Part shown: positions 11,766 through 22,170 of the stretch, piece by piece
Numbering within the stretch: the stretch's first letter is position 1
Layout: every line of letters begins with the position of its first letter
DNA from: Eurosta solidaginis
Lineage: Eukaryota; Arthropoda; Insecta; Diptera; Tephritidae
Reading direction: 5' to 3'
Assembly (NCBI RefSeq): GCF_040869045.1
Contig: NC_090320.1
Location: 254,200,978-254,264,977, forward strand
Length of the DNA: 64,000 nt
Program-made: the position numbers and the translations under genes
Notes under the pieces: model-generated
Told to the model about the DNA's origin: nothing
What the model saw: the letters and a program-made list of their open reading frames with translations, nothing else
Database searches by the model: none

Positions 11766-12431
11766 ATATATGGGGTATTCCATCCCATTTCGACCAGTTT
11801 TGAACCCGACCCCTTTAGAATTGGCTGAAAGTTTTTCTTCTTTTTCTAGCTTACGAAAGGTGTTTTTCAGAAGTTTTTCAAATTTTTTCATCCAACTCAC
11901 AAAAAGTTATGAATTTAAAAAAAAACACCGTTTTTGTTTTCAAAATGCTATAACTTTTTCAAAAATTGACCGTTTGGGATCATTTTTTTTTTTTTTTTAA
12001 ATATGTTTTTAAATGTACTTTTCGGAAAAAGACAAAAAAAATTTTAAAGTTTTTTTTTCAATTAAATAAAAAAAAAAAAATTCTCGGCCCACTCCCGGAT
12101 TAGTGGAGATGATTACAGAATTGATTGAAGTTTTTTATGAGAAAAAAAGGGCGAAATTCGAAAAATCTCGAAAAACTGGAAAATTACAAAAAAAAACTTT
12201 AAAATTTTTTTTGAGTTTTTTCCGAAAAGTACATTTAAAAACAAATTAAAAAAAAAAAAGATCCCAAACGGTCAATTTTTGAAAAAGTTATAGCATTTTG
12301 AAAACAAAAACGGTGTTTTTTTAAAAATTCATAACTTTTTTTGAGTTGGATGAAAAAATTTGAAAAACTTCTGCCAATTCTAAAGGAGTCGGGTTCAAAA
12401 TTGGTCGAAATGGGATGGAATACCCCATATA
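11766..12431. mobile_element. ~665-bp foldback MITE with 240-290-bp arms
   Basis: The outer ends are inverted copies: TATATGGGGTATTCCATCCC at 11766 on the left and its complement at about 12412-12431 on the right. The arms (about 11766-12054 and 12190-12431) include 'ccgtttgggatc' and 'gtacttttcggaaaaa'. The left arm has about 45 bp not present in the right arm. The flanking TA-rich sequence makes the target duplication impossible to define. No coding capacity is seen. Confidence 0.8.
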
Positions 12432-12478
12432 TATATATATACTTATATACTTATATATATATATATATATATATATAT
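12426..12478. repeat. (TA)n microsatellite
   Basis: An interrupted TA dinucleotide run sits directly at the right end of the foldback element. Confidence 0.9.
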
Positions 12479-13289
12479 AGATACTGTGCATCTTTGTAAA
12501 GAAACGTTCGCGCTAGCTTCTTAGCCTAGGTTTTATTAATCTAACAGGATCGTTTAAATATTCTCTTGTTCGTTTTTGTGATTAAAAGACACTCCTCGTT
12601 CTTCAAATATATCCCATAAATGTATAACCGAAGGATTTTGTTGGTGGATACGAAAGCCATGTAAGTGCTTCCGAGGTTCTAATATACCGACCTCATTTAT
12701 AGTTTTTATTAAAATAATACCCCTATACTACATTTTGGCATGAATATTGGAAACGGGTTAAGAAGTCTCCAAACGTTGAAATATGTGGTAAAGCCCTTAT
12801 TAGCAGCTTTCATTTCATATTCATATTGTAAAAAACATTTCACAAATACCCGAGTCCATGTTTTGGATTTCAAGGCCCTGGAGACGAAGGGGCTTAAAAT
12901 ATATCCAAACATTTTAGTTGGATCTTGTCTGATGGAACAATTAAAGTTGCACTCAACTCTTTACATAAATAAAAAATAAATTCGGTTTATATCGTATAAA
13001 ATCCGATATCCATGATCCAGCAAGGGCTTTTTCAGAGAGATATGTTTATTTGTGAATTTTTTCGGTCTTACTCAGTGATTATTTTCCACTGAATGTAATT
13101 TATTGCCTAATGTTTTTTAAAACTCTTATCTTGCGACCGAAATAGGTTTCGAGAACGCTAAATCTCACTTCTGCTCTGTAAGAATTAAGATCATGAAAAC
13201 TTAACATTATGTTGTTATAAGGGTCTGTAAATAATTATTATTATTACTCAAAATTTAAAATATTTCAAAATTATATCTAAACTACTTGG
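12479..13289. other. Unassigned AT-rich DNA
   Basis: No gene, RNA or repeat is recognised here. Confidence 0.4.
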
Positions 13290-13640
13290 GGATAACTCCT
13301 GGTTCATTTTAAGACATTTTTGTAGTAATGTTGAGATCATTCCGGTACTATTTTGTGCTTGTTTCGTTATTATTTTGGATTTTTTCGGAATTTTTTAGGT
13401 AACATTACGAGATGATTTTGAAAAGCCGTTTGGGTATATTTCGGGATCATTTCGAGACTATTTTGAGGTCTTTATGGTATCACTTTGGGGTCATTCCGGA
13501 GGAATTTCGTAATTATGTTGGGACTATTTTAATATTGTTATTGGATCATTTCGGAACTATTTCAAGATAATATCGAGATTATATGAGCAGATATTTTGGG
13601 TTCATTTCGGGACTATTTTGGAATCATTTAGCATAGTTCG
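13290..13640. repeat. Diverged CGGGA-type satellite
   Basis: Words such as 'atttcgggatcatttcgaga' and 'tttcggaactatttcaagat' recur here. They match the word set of the large array at 3960-5870, but the composition is more AT-rich, as expected for an older, mutated copy. Confidence 0.6.
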
Positions 13641-15505
13641 GAAAAACTCATTTATGAATACGAAAAGTTATTATGCTGTTATTGCATGTATGTATTATCA
13701 TATTTTCATTGGCATATTATCACGTAATGTCGAAAGAAAGAAATTTGTCTAAATATAGAAAAATAGTTTTTCGGAAATTTCAATACATATTTTAGGTAAG
13801 GGGTTTTTTTTAATGAAGAGATAAATTTCTCGACCAGATTTTTATTAAAAAACAAAATATTTTATTGAAATATAAAAAAATTTCTCAATAAAATTATCGA
13901 ATGATCAAAAGCATGTAGGTCCCTTAGATTTTACATAATTTCATAATTTTTATTTTTCTGTGAATAATAAGGCATCATGTTATGCTAAATTCAGCTGGCT
14001 TATCCGTGACGTCCACACGTAGTGTTACCAGAAGTTTGCTTAAAGACCAAATTAAAAACCTCTCTCAGAATCTAGGACCTATGTTATACTAGAAGCTTTT
14101 CTAGGAGCTATGCTTCTTGTTGCTTCTAGATATCATAGCTGTGTTATTTCCAATAACTGATATCTTAGAATTGCGAGCACAGGGCACGAACAAAGAACGT
14201 GCTAGATCGTTTTCTCCTCCTTAAAAACATGCCAACCAGAAAACAAAGTCTCGTCAGAATACCAATCATTACAATCCTGTGTCACACTTCGTCAAGCGTG
14301 GAATCAATATTTTGGCTTTCGGTATCGTGGGCATCTGCACTCTCACTCTATCACCTTACACCATTATGCAATCACGCCGCAACAAATATTGGCTGAAGCT
14401 AACTTCGTGCTTCCCTCATCTTGATGAGCATTAAACTCATAAGGGCCCTTTCCTTATATGTTCACCTTTCAGTAGTCGTCTGCCGAAAGGATTGCCACAC
14501 CAACCAGCGCCACAGTCAGTCACTAATTTGCCACATCACTCATCCTCTTGGAAACAGCCTTTTTTTAACATCGCTTGTTAGCAAACTCCCATTTTTCACG
14601 CCCTCTATCTGACTTTGCAACTTTCAAGGTTACTGTTTTCGAGGTTTTTGCTACCTCAGTATTGGAGTCCATCTGTTTTACAGCTTTAGGCCTACTTGCT
14701 CTGTATATGCGAATAACATGCGTCGCAGCCCAAAGGCTCGAACCTTTCTGTCTCTTGAAAACAGGATTGTGGTTTGCAGCAAAACGTCGCATTTTCATTC
14801 TGCAGCTCGAAGCTTCTTCTTCCTCCTGTCGTTTGCAGTTTTGATGCTTTATCACTCAAACCTTCTCAAATGTCTTCGACCTACTTCTGACGCCTCGTTG
14901 GCCCAACACAAGCGCTTACTGTCCAGTTCCGTTGGGTTGACCACTACTGAACAAGCGTTGGACAATTCTTAGTACTGCAGGGTATTGCGAGAGAGCTCTC
15001 TCATTCCCTCTGCTCCGTGCCGATATCCACTCTATTTCTCCGTTTGCATTCGTATACATTTTCATAGCGGAGTTCCTTGACTCTCCACTAATGCATGAGA
15101 TAGCACGAAGCAAAAAAATTTTTCTGAATATAACACACTCTAATATTTACAAATACAGCTGCTTAGTAACACAACTGATATTTATTACCTCCCTAAAATT
15201 TTTTGAATTTTGTTAGCTTTTCGTCTAATATTTGCTCTATTGGTCATGTCTATGTACACAAATTGCGAATTTTAGAACAAAGACTGTCATTTGCTTGTTT
15301 ATTAAGCTTTAGGTATTTTTAATTGGATTGCTTTTAATCTGATTATAACTATGCAAAGCCCCAAGTCTCTCCACGACATGCACGCGCATGAGCAAATATT
15401 TTTGCGACTATGTAAAGTACACAAAATTCCGTTGAGCTATAAGTCTGCATATCAATCCTTCCCTTTGTTTAGCAGCTCATTAGACAAAAATTAAAAAAAA
15501 AAAAA
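13641..15505. other. Unassigned region, slightly GC-richer at 14190-15110
   Basis: No function can be assigned. Between about 14190 and 15110 the base composition is higher in GC than its surroundings and several short overlapping frames exist on both strands, for example 14565-14855 minus. This could be an eroded mobile element, but I found no diagnostic motif. Confidence 0.35.
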
Positions 15506-17435
15506 CAAGTAAGTAAGGCTAAGTTGGGGTGTAACCGAATATCACATACTTCGTTGAGAGCTTTGGAGACAAAATAAAGGAAAATCACTATGTAGGAAAA
15601 TGAACCAAGGATAACCCTGGAATGTGTTTGTATGACATGGGTAGCAACTGGAAGGTATTAAAGAGTATTTTAAAAGGGAGTGGCCATAGTTCTATAGGTG
15701 GACGCTATTTCGGGATATCGGCATAAAGGTGGACAAGGGTGACAATAGAATGTGCTTGTAGGATATGGGAATCAAATGAAAGGCGATAATGAGTATTTTA
15801 AAAGGTAGTGGGCCTTAGTTCTACATGTCGTCGCTTTTTCGATATATCGCCATAAAGGTGGACCAGGGGTGACTTTAGAATGTGTTTGTACGATATGGAA
15901 ATCAAACAAAAGGTGTTAATGAGTATTTTAAAAGGGAGTGGGCCTTAGTTCTATAGGTGGACGCCTTTTCGAGATATCGCCATAAAGGTGGACCAGGGGT
16001 GACTCTATAATGTGTTTGTACGATATGTGTATCAAATTAAAGTTATAAATGAGGGTTTTAAAATGGAGTGGTAGTTGTATATGTGAGGCGTTTTCGAGAT
16101 ATCGACCAAAATGTGGACAAGGGTGACCCAGAACATCATCTGTCGGGTACCGCTAATTTATTTATATATGCAATACAACGAACAGTATTCCTGCCAAGAT
16201 TCTAAGGGCTTTTGATTTCGCCCTGCAGAACTTATTCTTTTTATTCTAATTAATATGGAGATTGTCACACCCATTTTACAAAGTTGTTTCTAAAGTTATA
16301 TTTTGCGTCAATAAACCAATCAAATTACAATGCTTCATCCCTTTTTTCATATTTGGTATAGAATTACGGCATTTTTTTTTCATTTTTCGTAATTTTCGAT
16401 ATCGAAAACGTGGGCGTGGTCATAGTCGTATTTCGGCCATTTTTTATACTAACACAAAGTGAGTTCAGATAAGAACGTGAACTGAGTTTAGTAAAGATAT
16501 ATCGATTTTTGCTCAAGTTATAGTGTTAACGGCCATGTGGAAGGACAGACGGAAGACTGTGTATAAAAACAGGGCGCGGCTTCAATCTATTTCGCCCATT
16601 TTCACAGAAAACTGTTATCGTCATCATTTCACATGGATTGGTAAATTTTTGTTCGACATATGGCATTAAAAGTATTCTAGACAAATTAAATGAAAAAGGG
16701 CGGAGCCAAGCCCATTTTGAAAATTTCTTTTATTTTTGTATTTTGTTGCACAATATCATTACTGGAGTTGAATGTTGACATAATTTATTTATATACTGTA
16801 AAGATATTCAATTTTTTGTTATAATTAGACTCAAAAATATTTTTTTTTTTTAAAGTGGGCGTGTTCGTCCTCCGATTTTGCTAATTTTTATTTAGCACAC
16901 ATAGGAATAACTTGCCAAATTTCATCATGATATTTTCAACGGCTGCAAAATTACGGCTTGAAAAACTTTCAAATTACCTTCTTTCAAGAGTGGGCGGTGC
17001 CACACCCATTGTCCAGAATTTGACTAATTTTTCATTCTACGTCATAATATCAACCTAACTACCAAGTTTCATCGCTTTATATGTCTTTGGTAATGAATTA
17101 TCACACTTTTTGGGTTTTTCGAAATTTTCGATATCGAAAAAGTGGGCGTGGCTATAGTCCCATTTCGGTCAGTTTAAATAGCGACCTGAGATGAGTGCCC
17201 AGGAACCTACATACCAAATTTCATGAAGATACCTCAAAATTTACTCAAGTTATCGTGTTCACGGACGGCGGGCGGACGGAGGGACGGACGGACATGGCTA
17301 AATAAATTTATTTTTTCGTCCAGATCACTTTGATATATAGAAGTCTATATCTATCTCGATTAGTTTATGCCGTTGCGGATTACATTTATGTGAACAAAGT
17401 TAATATACTCTGTAAGCTCTGTTCAGCTGAGTATA
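15506..17435 (-). mobile_element. HINE/DINE-1-like element, full-length, four 130-bp units
   Basis: On the minus strand the element begins TTATACTCAGCTGAACAGAG (at about 17435) and continues with the hairpin-forming pair ATACTC/GAGTAT. A GTCC microsatellite follows (about 17276-17297 on the plus strand as cgga repeats), then 'gggcgtggc' blocks and four 130-bp units at 15640-16145. The 3' region holds the hairpin and ends CTTACTTG against a T run (A run on the plus strand). This order of 5' sub-terminal repeat, GTCY microsatellite, core and 3' hairpin is that of Drosophila DINE-1 and other Helentron-associated elements. Confidence 0.8.
15640..16145. repeat. 130-bp tandem array, four units
   Basis: Anchors 'atcaaa' or 'gtagca' recur at about 15641, 15770, 15899 and 16030, giving a period of 129-131 bp. 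Confidence 0.85.
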
Positions 17436-17879
17436 ATAACAAAAAAATTTACCTGGAGTTAATATATTAGGTATTATTGTAGGATCATATTTGAGACATT
17501 TGATTATAGGGGTATTCCACAGTGAGATTTGGGACCTTTTACCTCATAAGCAGTTATACTAGTACTTTTGAAATTTCATCAACCAAAAACAAATACTCAT
17601 TTGATATAAAGCCAATGAAATATAAAATTTAGATTGCAACTCACCTAAACAAATTAACATTTTTCTAAGAGTGGCGTGTGGGACCACGGAACCACCAGGC
17701 TACTTTTTTTGTTTGCGCGTTGGGATGGAAAATCCCAAATATATCAACCGTGTGTCCGTTTACTAAAACCCACACCATTTGGAAACGTCGCCCACATCAG
17801 AACCGCTTTCGCATAACTTTAGGGTGGCGTTCCATTTTTCTCGTTTTTGAGAGCCTTACTGCGTTAAGGTCCTGATTTT
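17436..17879. other. Unassigned spacer
   Basis: No gene is seen. The stretch 'ataggggtattccac' at 17507 resembles the tip of the foldback element at 11766, but no matching second end was found. Confidence 0.4.
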
Positions 17880-19470
17880 GTTGCGCTAAGTGTGGTTTCT
17901 ATGTAGCAACTGATTTGTGCCACTTTTCTATGTGGCTCAGCATTTATTATTTGCTGTAACATTATCGACTCATTCCTCGAGTATTTGTCAGTTCTGTCTC
18001 CACCTCGAGCATTTGCTGATTGTGTATTCAGCATCGTCCTCGTCTGTATCTCCCTAGGGTCTTCGGCCTTTTTAAGCTGTGCAAATATTTTTTGAAGTAC
18101 CCGTGTCCTGACAGCATTTAGGTTATGTAGTAATTTACCTAACCAAAGCTTCTGGTGCTTAATGCTTCAACATATTTTATAAGTTTCACCATCCATCTGC
18201 CTCATTTTTCATTTTCCTATCGTTCCTGTCACAACCTAAACGTTTCTTCCCTGCTTTCTTTCCTAATAGCTATCATGCGCTCTTGATCCGTCTGGTTTTG
18301 TGTTACCCATATCTTTCTTCTCTCCAGCATTAAGAGTCAATGGCGATGTACGGCTGGTCCTAATACGGTGTAATAAAAATAAATAAATGTAAGGCGCGAT
18401 AACCTCCGAAGAGATTATAGGCCGAGCGTCTCTTCCAATTTGAGTTGTGCTTTTTTTTAATTTTTCCTACAAATTGGCGGGAGGAGACCTATTTGTTTTA
18501 TGCCGACTCCGAACGGCTACGGCAAGGCAGATGAGTTTACACTGGGAAGTTTTCCATGGCAGCGATATACTCGGAGTGCTTGCCAAACACTGCCGAGAGG
18601 CGACCCGTCTTGGGAAAATTTCCTGCTGATTTAAACAACTTTTTTCTAAAATTTTGAAGTTGCTTTGCCCGGGGCGTGAACCCAGGATCTTTGAAGTGCT
18701 AGTCGAAGCACGCTATCATCACACCACGGTGGCCGTCATACAGTGTAATAAAAGCTGCTGTTCCCTTGAGAGCTGCTAGAAGCTTACAAGGATTGCTCTT
18801 GCGAAGTGTGTTTGCTCACAATTTCGCACCGTACAGTAACATGGATACAGTGATGTCGATCACCAGTTTCCTTTTGCTTTCTTAGAATGTTTTAAAGCTA
18901 GCTTCCAGTGGTAGATGTTTCTTTTTTTGTTACGAGTATTAAATCTGTTTTTCTGCTGTCAGCTGAAGTGTATGGGAGTCTAGCCACTCTTTCGGGCCGT
19001 AATAACTGTAGCAATGTCGTCTGCGATCTATGTGAGAAGATGATTTATTCCTTTCAAGATGTGAAACTACACCGTAACTGGTGGTCCACAAGTCAGAGCC
19101 AAGAATTGATCCTTGTGCTGCTCCGAAAGTGACTTTTGTGGTATGCGTATACTCTAACGGTTTGAAATATAAGGTTACAATCACTGCGGTTGCTTATGAT
19201 AACAAATTGTAGGTAGTATGGTATTGGGATCGCTGCTCTAAAGCGGTTAGCGTGTCTGCCCATCTTGAGCTGTTGAAAGCGTGTTGTACGTCTAAGGTTG
19301 CAGGGAGGATAACTCGATTCTATTAAGCATTATCTCTCTGTGCTAGTTCTTCGCTTATAAGGACATCTTCAATTGCACCTAAAGTGCATTTTCGAGGCCT
19401 GAGCCCATGCTGCCTACGTGATATTTTGCCTAGTTATTCTATTGTTTCTGCGATGAACGCAGAGAAACTT
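17880..19470 (-). mobile_element. Decayed R1-like LINE, interrupted by a SINE
   Basis: Minus-strand reading frames, broken by stops and frameshifts, show R1-clade features in order. There is a 'TLGAIEDVL' and 'ATLDVQHAFNS.RW.D' block near 19260-19400, and 'FGAAQGSILGSDLW' at about 19080-19130. Beyond the SINE comes a C-terminal 'GKVNYYIT.MLSGHGYFKKYLH' block near 18080-18145. The last is a typical R1/LOA C-terminal motif. The endonuclease and the 5' half were not found. Whether it was originally target-specific cannot be told. Confidence 0.7.
18379..18742 (-). mobile_element. tRNA-derived SINE with 11-bp target duplication, nested in R1-like LINE
   Basis: This is a full-length copy in minus orientation. 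The tRNA-like head lies at about 18675-18740 (box B region 'gggcgtgaacccagg'), the shared body is at 18400-18660, and the tail of ATTT repeats lies at 18379-18391. GTGTAATAAAA occurs at 18368-18378 and again at 18743-18753, a clean target-site duplication. The LINE coding sequence resumes on the other side, so the SINE is younger. Confidence 0.85.
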
Positions 19471-19685
19471 AATAAAATTGTATTCCTAAAAATTCGGTAG
19501 GAGCTTCACGTTTTTTATGCATTAAAAGACATTCGCTTAGTTTCAACTTTTTACCATGTTGTCTTTGCAGGCGGAATAACCCTAAATGTGTATTTGCGCT
19601 TAAGCGCCTTAAAGTATACAAGATGTACGTTCCCTAAAGCGCCTTAATTTATGCAATAGTTATGGATTACATAATAAACATATTT
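19471..19685. other. Unassigned spacer
   Basis: No feature is recognised. Confidence 0.4.
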
Positions 19686-20400
19686 TTAAACGGTTTTATT
19701 TAGCTTGACTTGACAGGCCGGCCGCAAGGCCGTTGTGAAAGAATGTTGTAATTAAAATTTAAGTAACTTCGTGATAAGCTACAAGCTTGAAACCTGGAAT
19801 ATAAAAATCTCCGATAGGTGGCGTATGGATCGAAATATTTCAAAAAATCGTATTTCTGATCCCATTTGGTTCATATTTGGAACACATAATACACACATGA
19901 ATAGAAAGCAACAAATGAAAAAAATCGTCGTCAGGTGGCGCAAGGATCGATATATTCAAAAAATCCGTATTTGTGGTACGATTAGTCTCGTATTTGGAAC
20001 ACTTCTTAGATAGCAGCAAACAGTTTAAAAAATATTGTTTTTTCTTTCTCTGCATTCATAAATATTTATTTCCCCTTTTTATGTTTTACTTTTGTCTCCG
20101 TTTACATTTAAAATTTATTATGAATGAACGAAAGCACATGCTTTATCCCTTGAGGTCCCATAGGCCTAAGTTACTTGTAATTAGTTTTAAGCCTACTATG
20201 TAAAAAACTTGTTTTGATCTAGACTCAATAGAGTCGTAATAAATAAATAAATAAATAAATAAATATTACATACATGAATAGAAAGCGACACATGAAAAAA
20301 TCGCCGCCAGGTGGTGCAAGGATCGAGGTATTAAAAAAAATCGTATTTGTCGTCCGATTTGGCTCATATTTGGAACAGATATTCCATACAGTCCGGTAGA
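19686..20400 (+). repeat. Tandem ~115-bp repeat, three units, interrupted by a LINE 3' end
   Basis: Three copies of a unit start at about 19790, 19905 and 20280. The unit contains 'gaatagaaagc', 'caggtggcgcaaggatcga' and 'catatttggaacac'. Units two and three are separated by about 260 bp (20012-20265) that end in 'gactcaatagagtcgtaat' and a (TAAA)n tail, which looks like the 3' end of a LINE insertion. The repeat class is not known to me. Confidence 0.55.
20226..20266. repeat. (TAAA)n tail of a probable 5'-truncated LINE
   Basis: At least eight taaa repeats end the inserted segment within the ~115-bp tandem repeat. Jockey-group LINEs commonly end in such simple tails, but no coding remains. 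Confidence 0.5.
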
Positions 20401-20690
20401 AGTGACATGGTGGAGTTCGAGGAGGGACAAGCATGCGTGGCGCCGAGTAGAGTAGAGTCTTTGGAAGGATTATGTGACCTATATTGTAACAAATTATCAG
20501 GAAAGAGTCCTTGTAACAATGAGTCGCTAAATGAACTAAATAGAATGACAAATAATAGGCAGTTAAATAAAGACTAAAAACTTGAAAATAAAATAATTAT
20601 AAAAAAAAATTTTTATTAAAAAAAAAAATAAAGAATCTTAATTTAAACGGTTTTATTGAAAACAATATTTACGTGAAGTAATAATAATAA

Positions 20691-20974
20691 TAAAAGCTAG
20701 AAAATAATTAGGTAGGTCCTAAGTAATAGTCATAACACTCCTCATCAATCTAGGGCGTTGATTAGACAATTAAATAAAAGCGTTGGACGCGTCATATTTC
20801 TATTGATAGTCATAAGTAAGACCAAATGTACCTTCATAAGGTTATGCCACGCCTCACATTTTTAGAAATTTCACGCGCCCAACGCTTTTATTTAATTATC
20901 TGATCAACGCCCTAGATTTATGAGGAGCGTTATGACTATTACCTAGGACCTACCTAATTATTTTCTAGCTTTTA
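20691..20974. mobile_element. 284-bp foldback MITE inside the palindrome
   Basis: The arms at 20691-20792 and 20873-20974 are inverted copies (ctagaaaataattaggtagg...). The spacer is about 80 bp, and the flanks on both sides are ATA/TAT-rich. It interrupts the outer arm relative to the right half of the palindrome, so it is the younger insertion. Confidence 0.8.
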
Positions 20975-21205
20975 GTATTATTATTGCTTTATTTATGTAT
21001 GTTTGTTTAATGGTGTGTTCAGTTTATACTTATATTTAAGAATTCATGAGATTAACGCCGGCTTATAATAATTGAATTTCAATTATTATGTTTTTTTTCT
21101 TTCTAAGTGAAACTGAAAAGAAAGAAACATTTACTGGCATATTGCGATGGACCATTTCGAAAACCGCCAACGTAATCATCATCAGGTAATTTTGTAATGT
21201 TATCA

Positions 21206-21285
21206 AAGGTTTCACCGGGATTCGAGCCGTGAATCACATGGTGAAACTGCAGTAGCCTTTAACCACTAGGCCATCCTGCTGGTAT
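21206..21285 (-). promoter_or_regulatory. tRNA-like Pol III internal promoter, left arm
   Basis: This is the reverse complement of the right-arm copy: box A TGGCCTAGTGG and box B GGCTCGAATCC. The match is strong for box A and 10/11 for box B. A cloverleaf is not convincing, so I call it a tRNA-derived SINE head, not a tRNA gene. Confidence 0.6.
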
Positions 21286-21647
21286 TTGTTTGCATGCTTA
21301 ATTCAGGTTTTCTCATTTCTACACTAACAACACAATTGAGACATTTTGTCTCTATATTGATTTGTGTGCCATGTATATTTGTTTTTGTAAAGTTCTTCTT
21401 CGTTGACAATGAGAAGCTCATGAAGCTCATGAATTCTTAAATATAAGTATAAACTGAACACACCGTTAAACAAACATACATAAATATGTACAACTGAGCC
21501 CGAGTTGACAAAGCTTCTCATTCTCAACGAAGAAGAACTTTACAAAAACAAATCTACATGGCACACAAATCAATATAGAGACAAAATGTCTCAATTGTGT
21601 TGTTAGTGTAGAAATGAGAAAACCTGAATTAAGCATGCAAACAAATA

Positions 21648-21725
21648 CCAGCAGGATGGCCTAGTGGTTAAAAGCTACTGCAGTTTCACCATGTGATTCA
21701 CGGCTCGAATCCCGGTGAAACCTTT
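21648..21725 (+). promoter_or_regulatory. tRNA-like Pol III internal promoter, right arm
   Basis: The sequence has box A TGGCCTAGTGG (about 21658) and box B GGCTCGAATCC (about 21703), spaced as in tRNA-derived SINEs. The arm is the mirror of 21206-21285. Confidence 0.6.
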
Positions 21726-22170
21726 GATAACATTACAAAATTGCCTGATGATGATTACGTTGGCGGTTTTCGAAATGGTCCATCGCAATATGCCAGTAAA
21801 TGTTTCTTTCTTTTCAGTTTCTCTTAGAAAAAAAGATAATAATTGAAATTCAATTATTATAAGCCGGTGTTAAGCTCATGAATTCTTAAATATAAGTATT
21901 ATTGCTTTATGTAAATATTGTTTTCAACAAAACCGTTTAACTTAAGTTTTTTAATTTTTTTTTTAATTATTTTAATTTAGTTGAATATGCTAATTATCAA
22001 AATGTTCACCTTTCATTGAAGTATAATAAACGTTCGCCAAAAGTTTTCTTTTGGTCTATTATACTCAATCCTGTTTGTCCTCTTTTTATAAACTCAATTC
22101 AATTTTCTACACGCTTCTACTTATTATGTTTGATAATTACTTGCAAAATTACAAAAAAGGAAATAGAAAA

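Larger units (their letters stand above)
20643..21940. mobile_element. Nested palindromic (foldback) element of ~1.3 kb
   Basis: The outer arms 20643-20679 and 21904-21940 are inverted copies (ttaaacggttttattgaaaa...). The main arms, 21027-21418 and 21512-21899, are nearly identical inverted repeats around a 93-bp spacer. That spacer itself contains an inverted copy of 20993-21050. A separate foldback MITE sits in the left outer arm. Each main arm carries a tRNA-like Pol III promoter. It may be two copies of one element inserted head to head, or a single foldback transposon. Confidence 0.75.

Noticed and set aside
17507..17525. End of a second copy of the 11766 foldback element
   Set aside because: Only about 11 bases match and no opposite end is found.
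21648..21725. tRNA gene
   Set aside because: Box A and B are good, but no convincing acceptor or anticodon stem, and a mirror copy exists; better explained as a SINE head.
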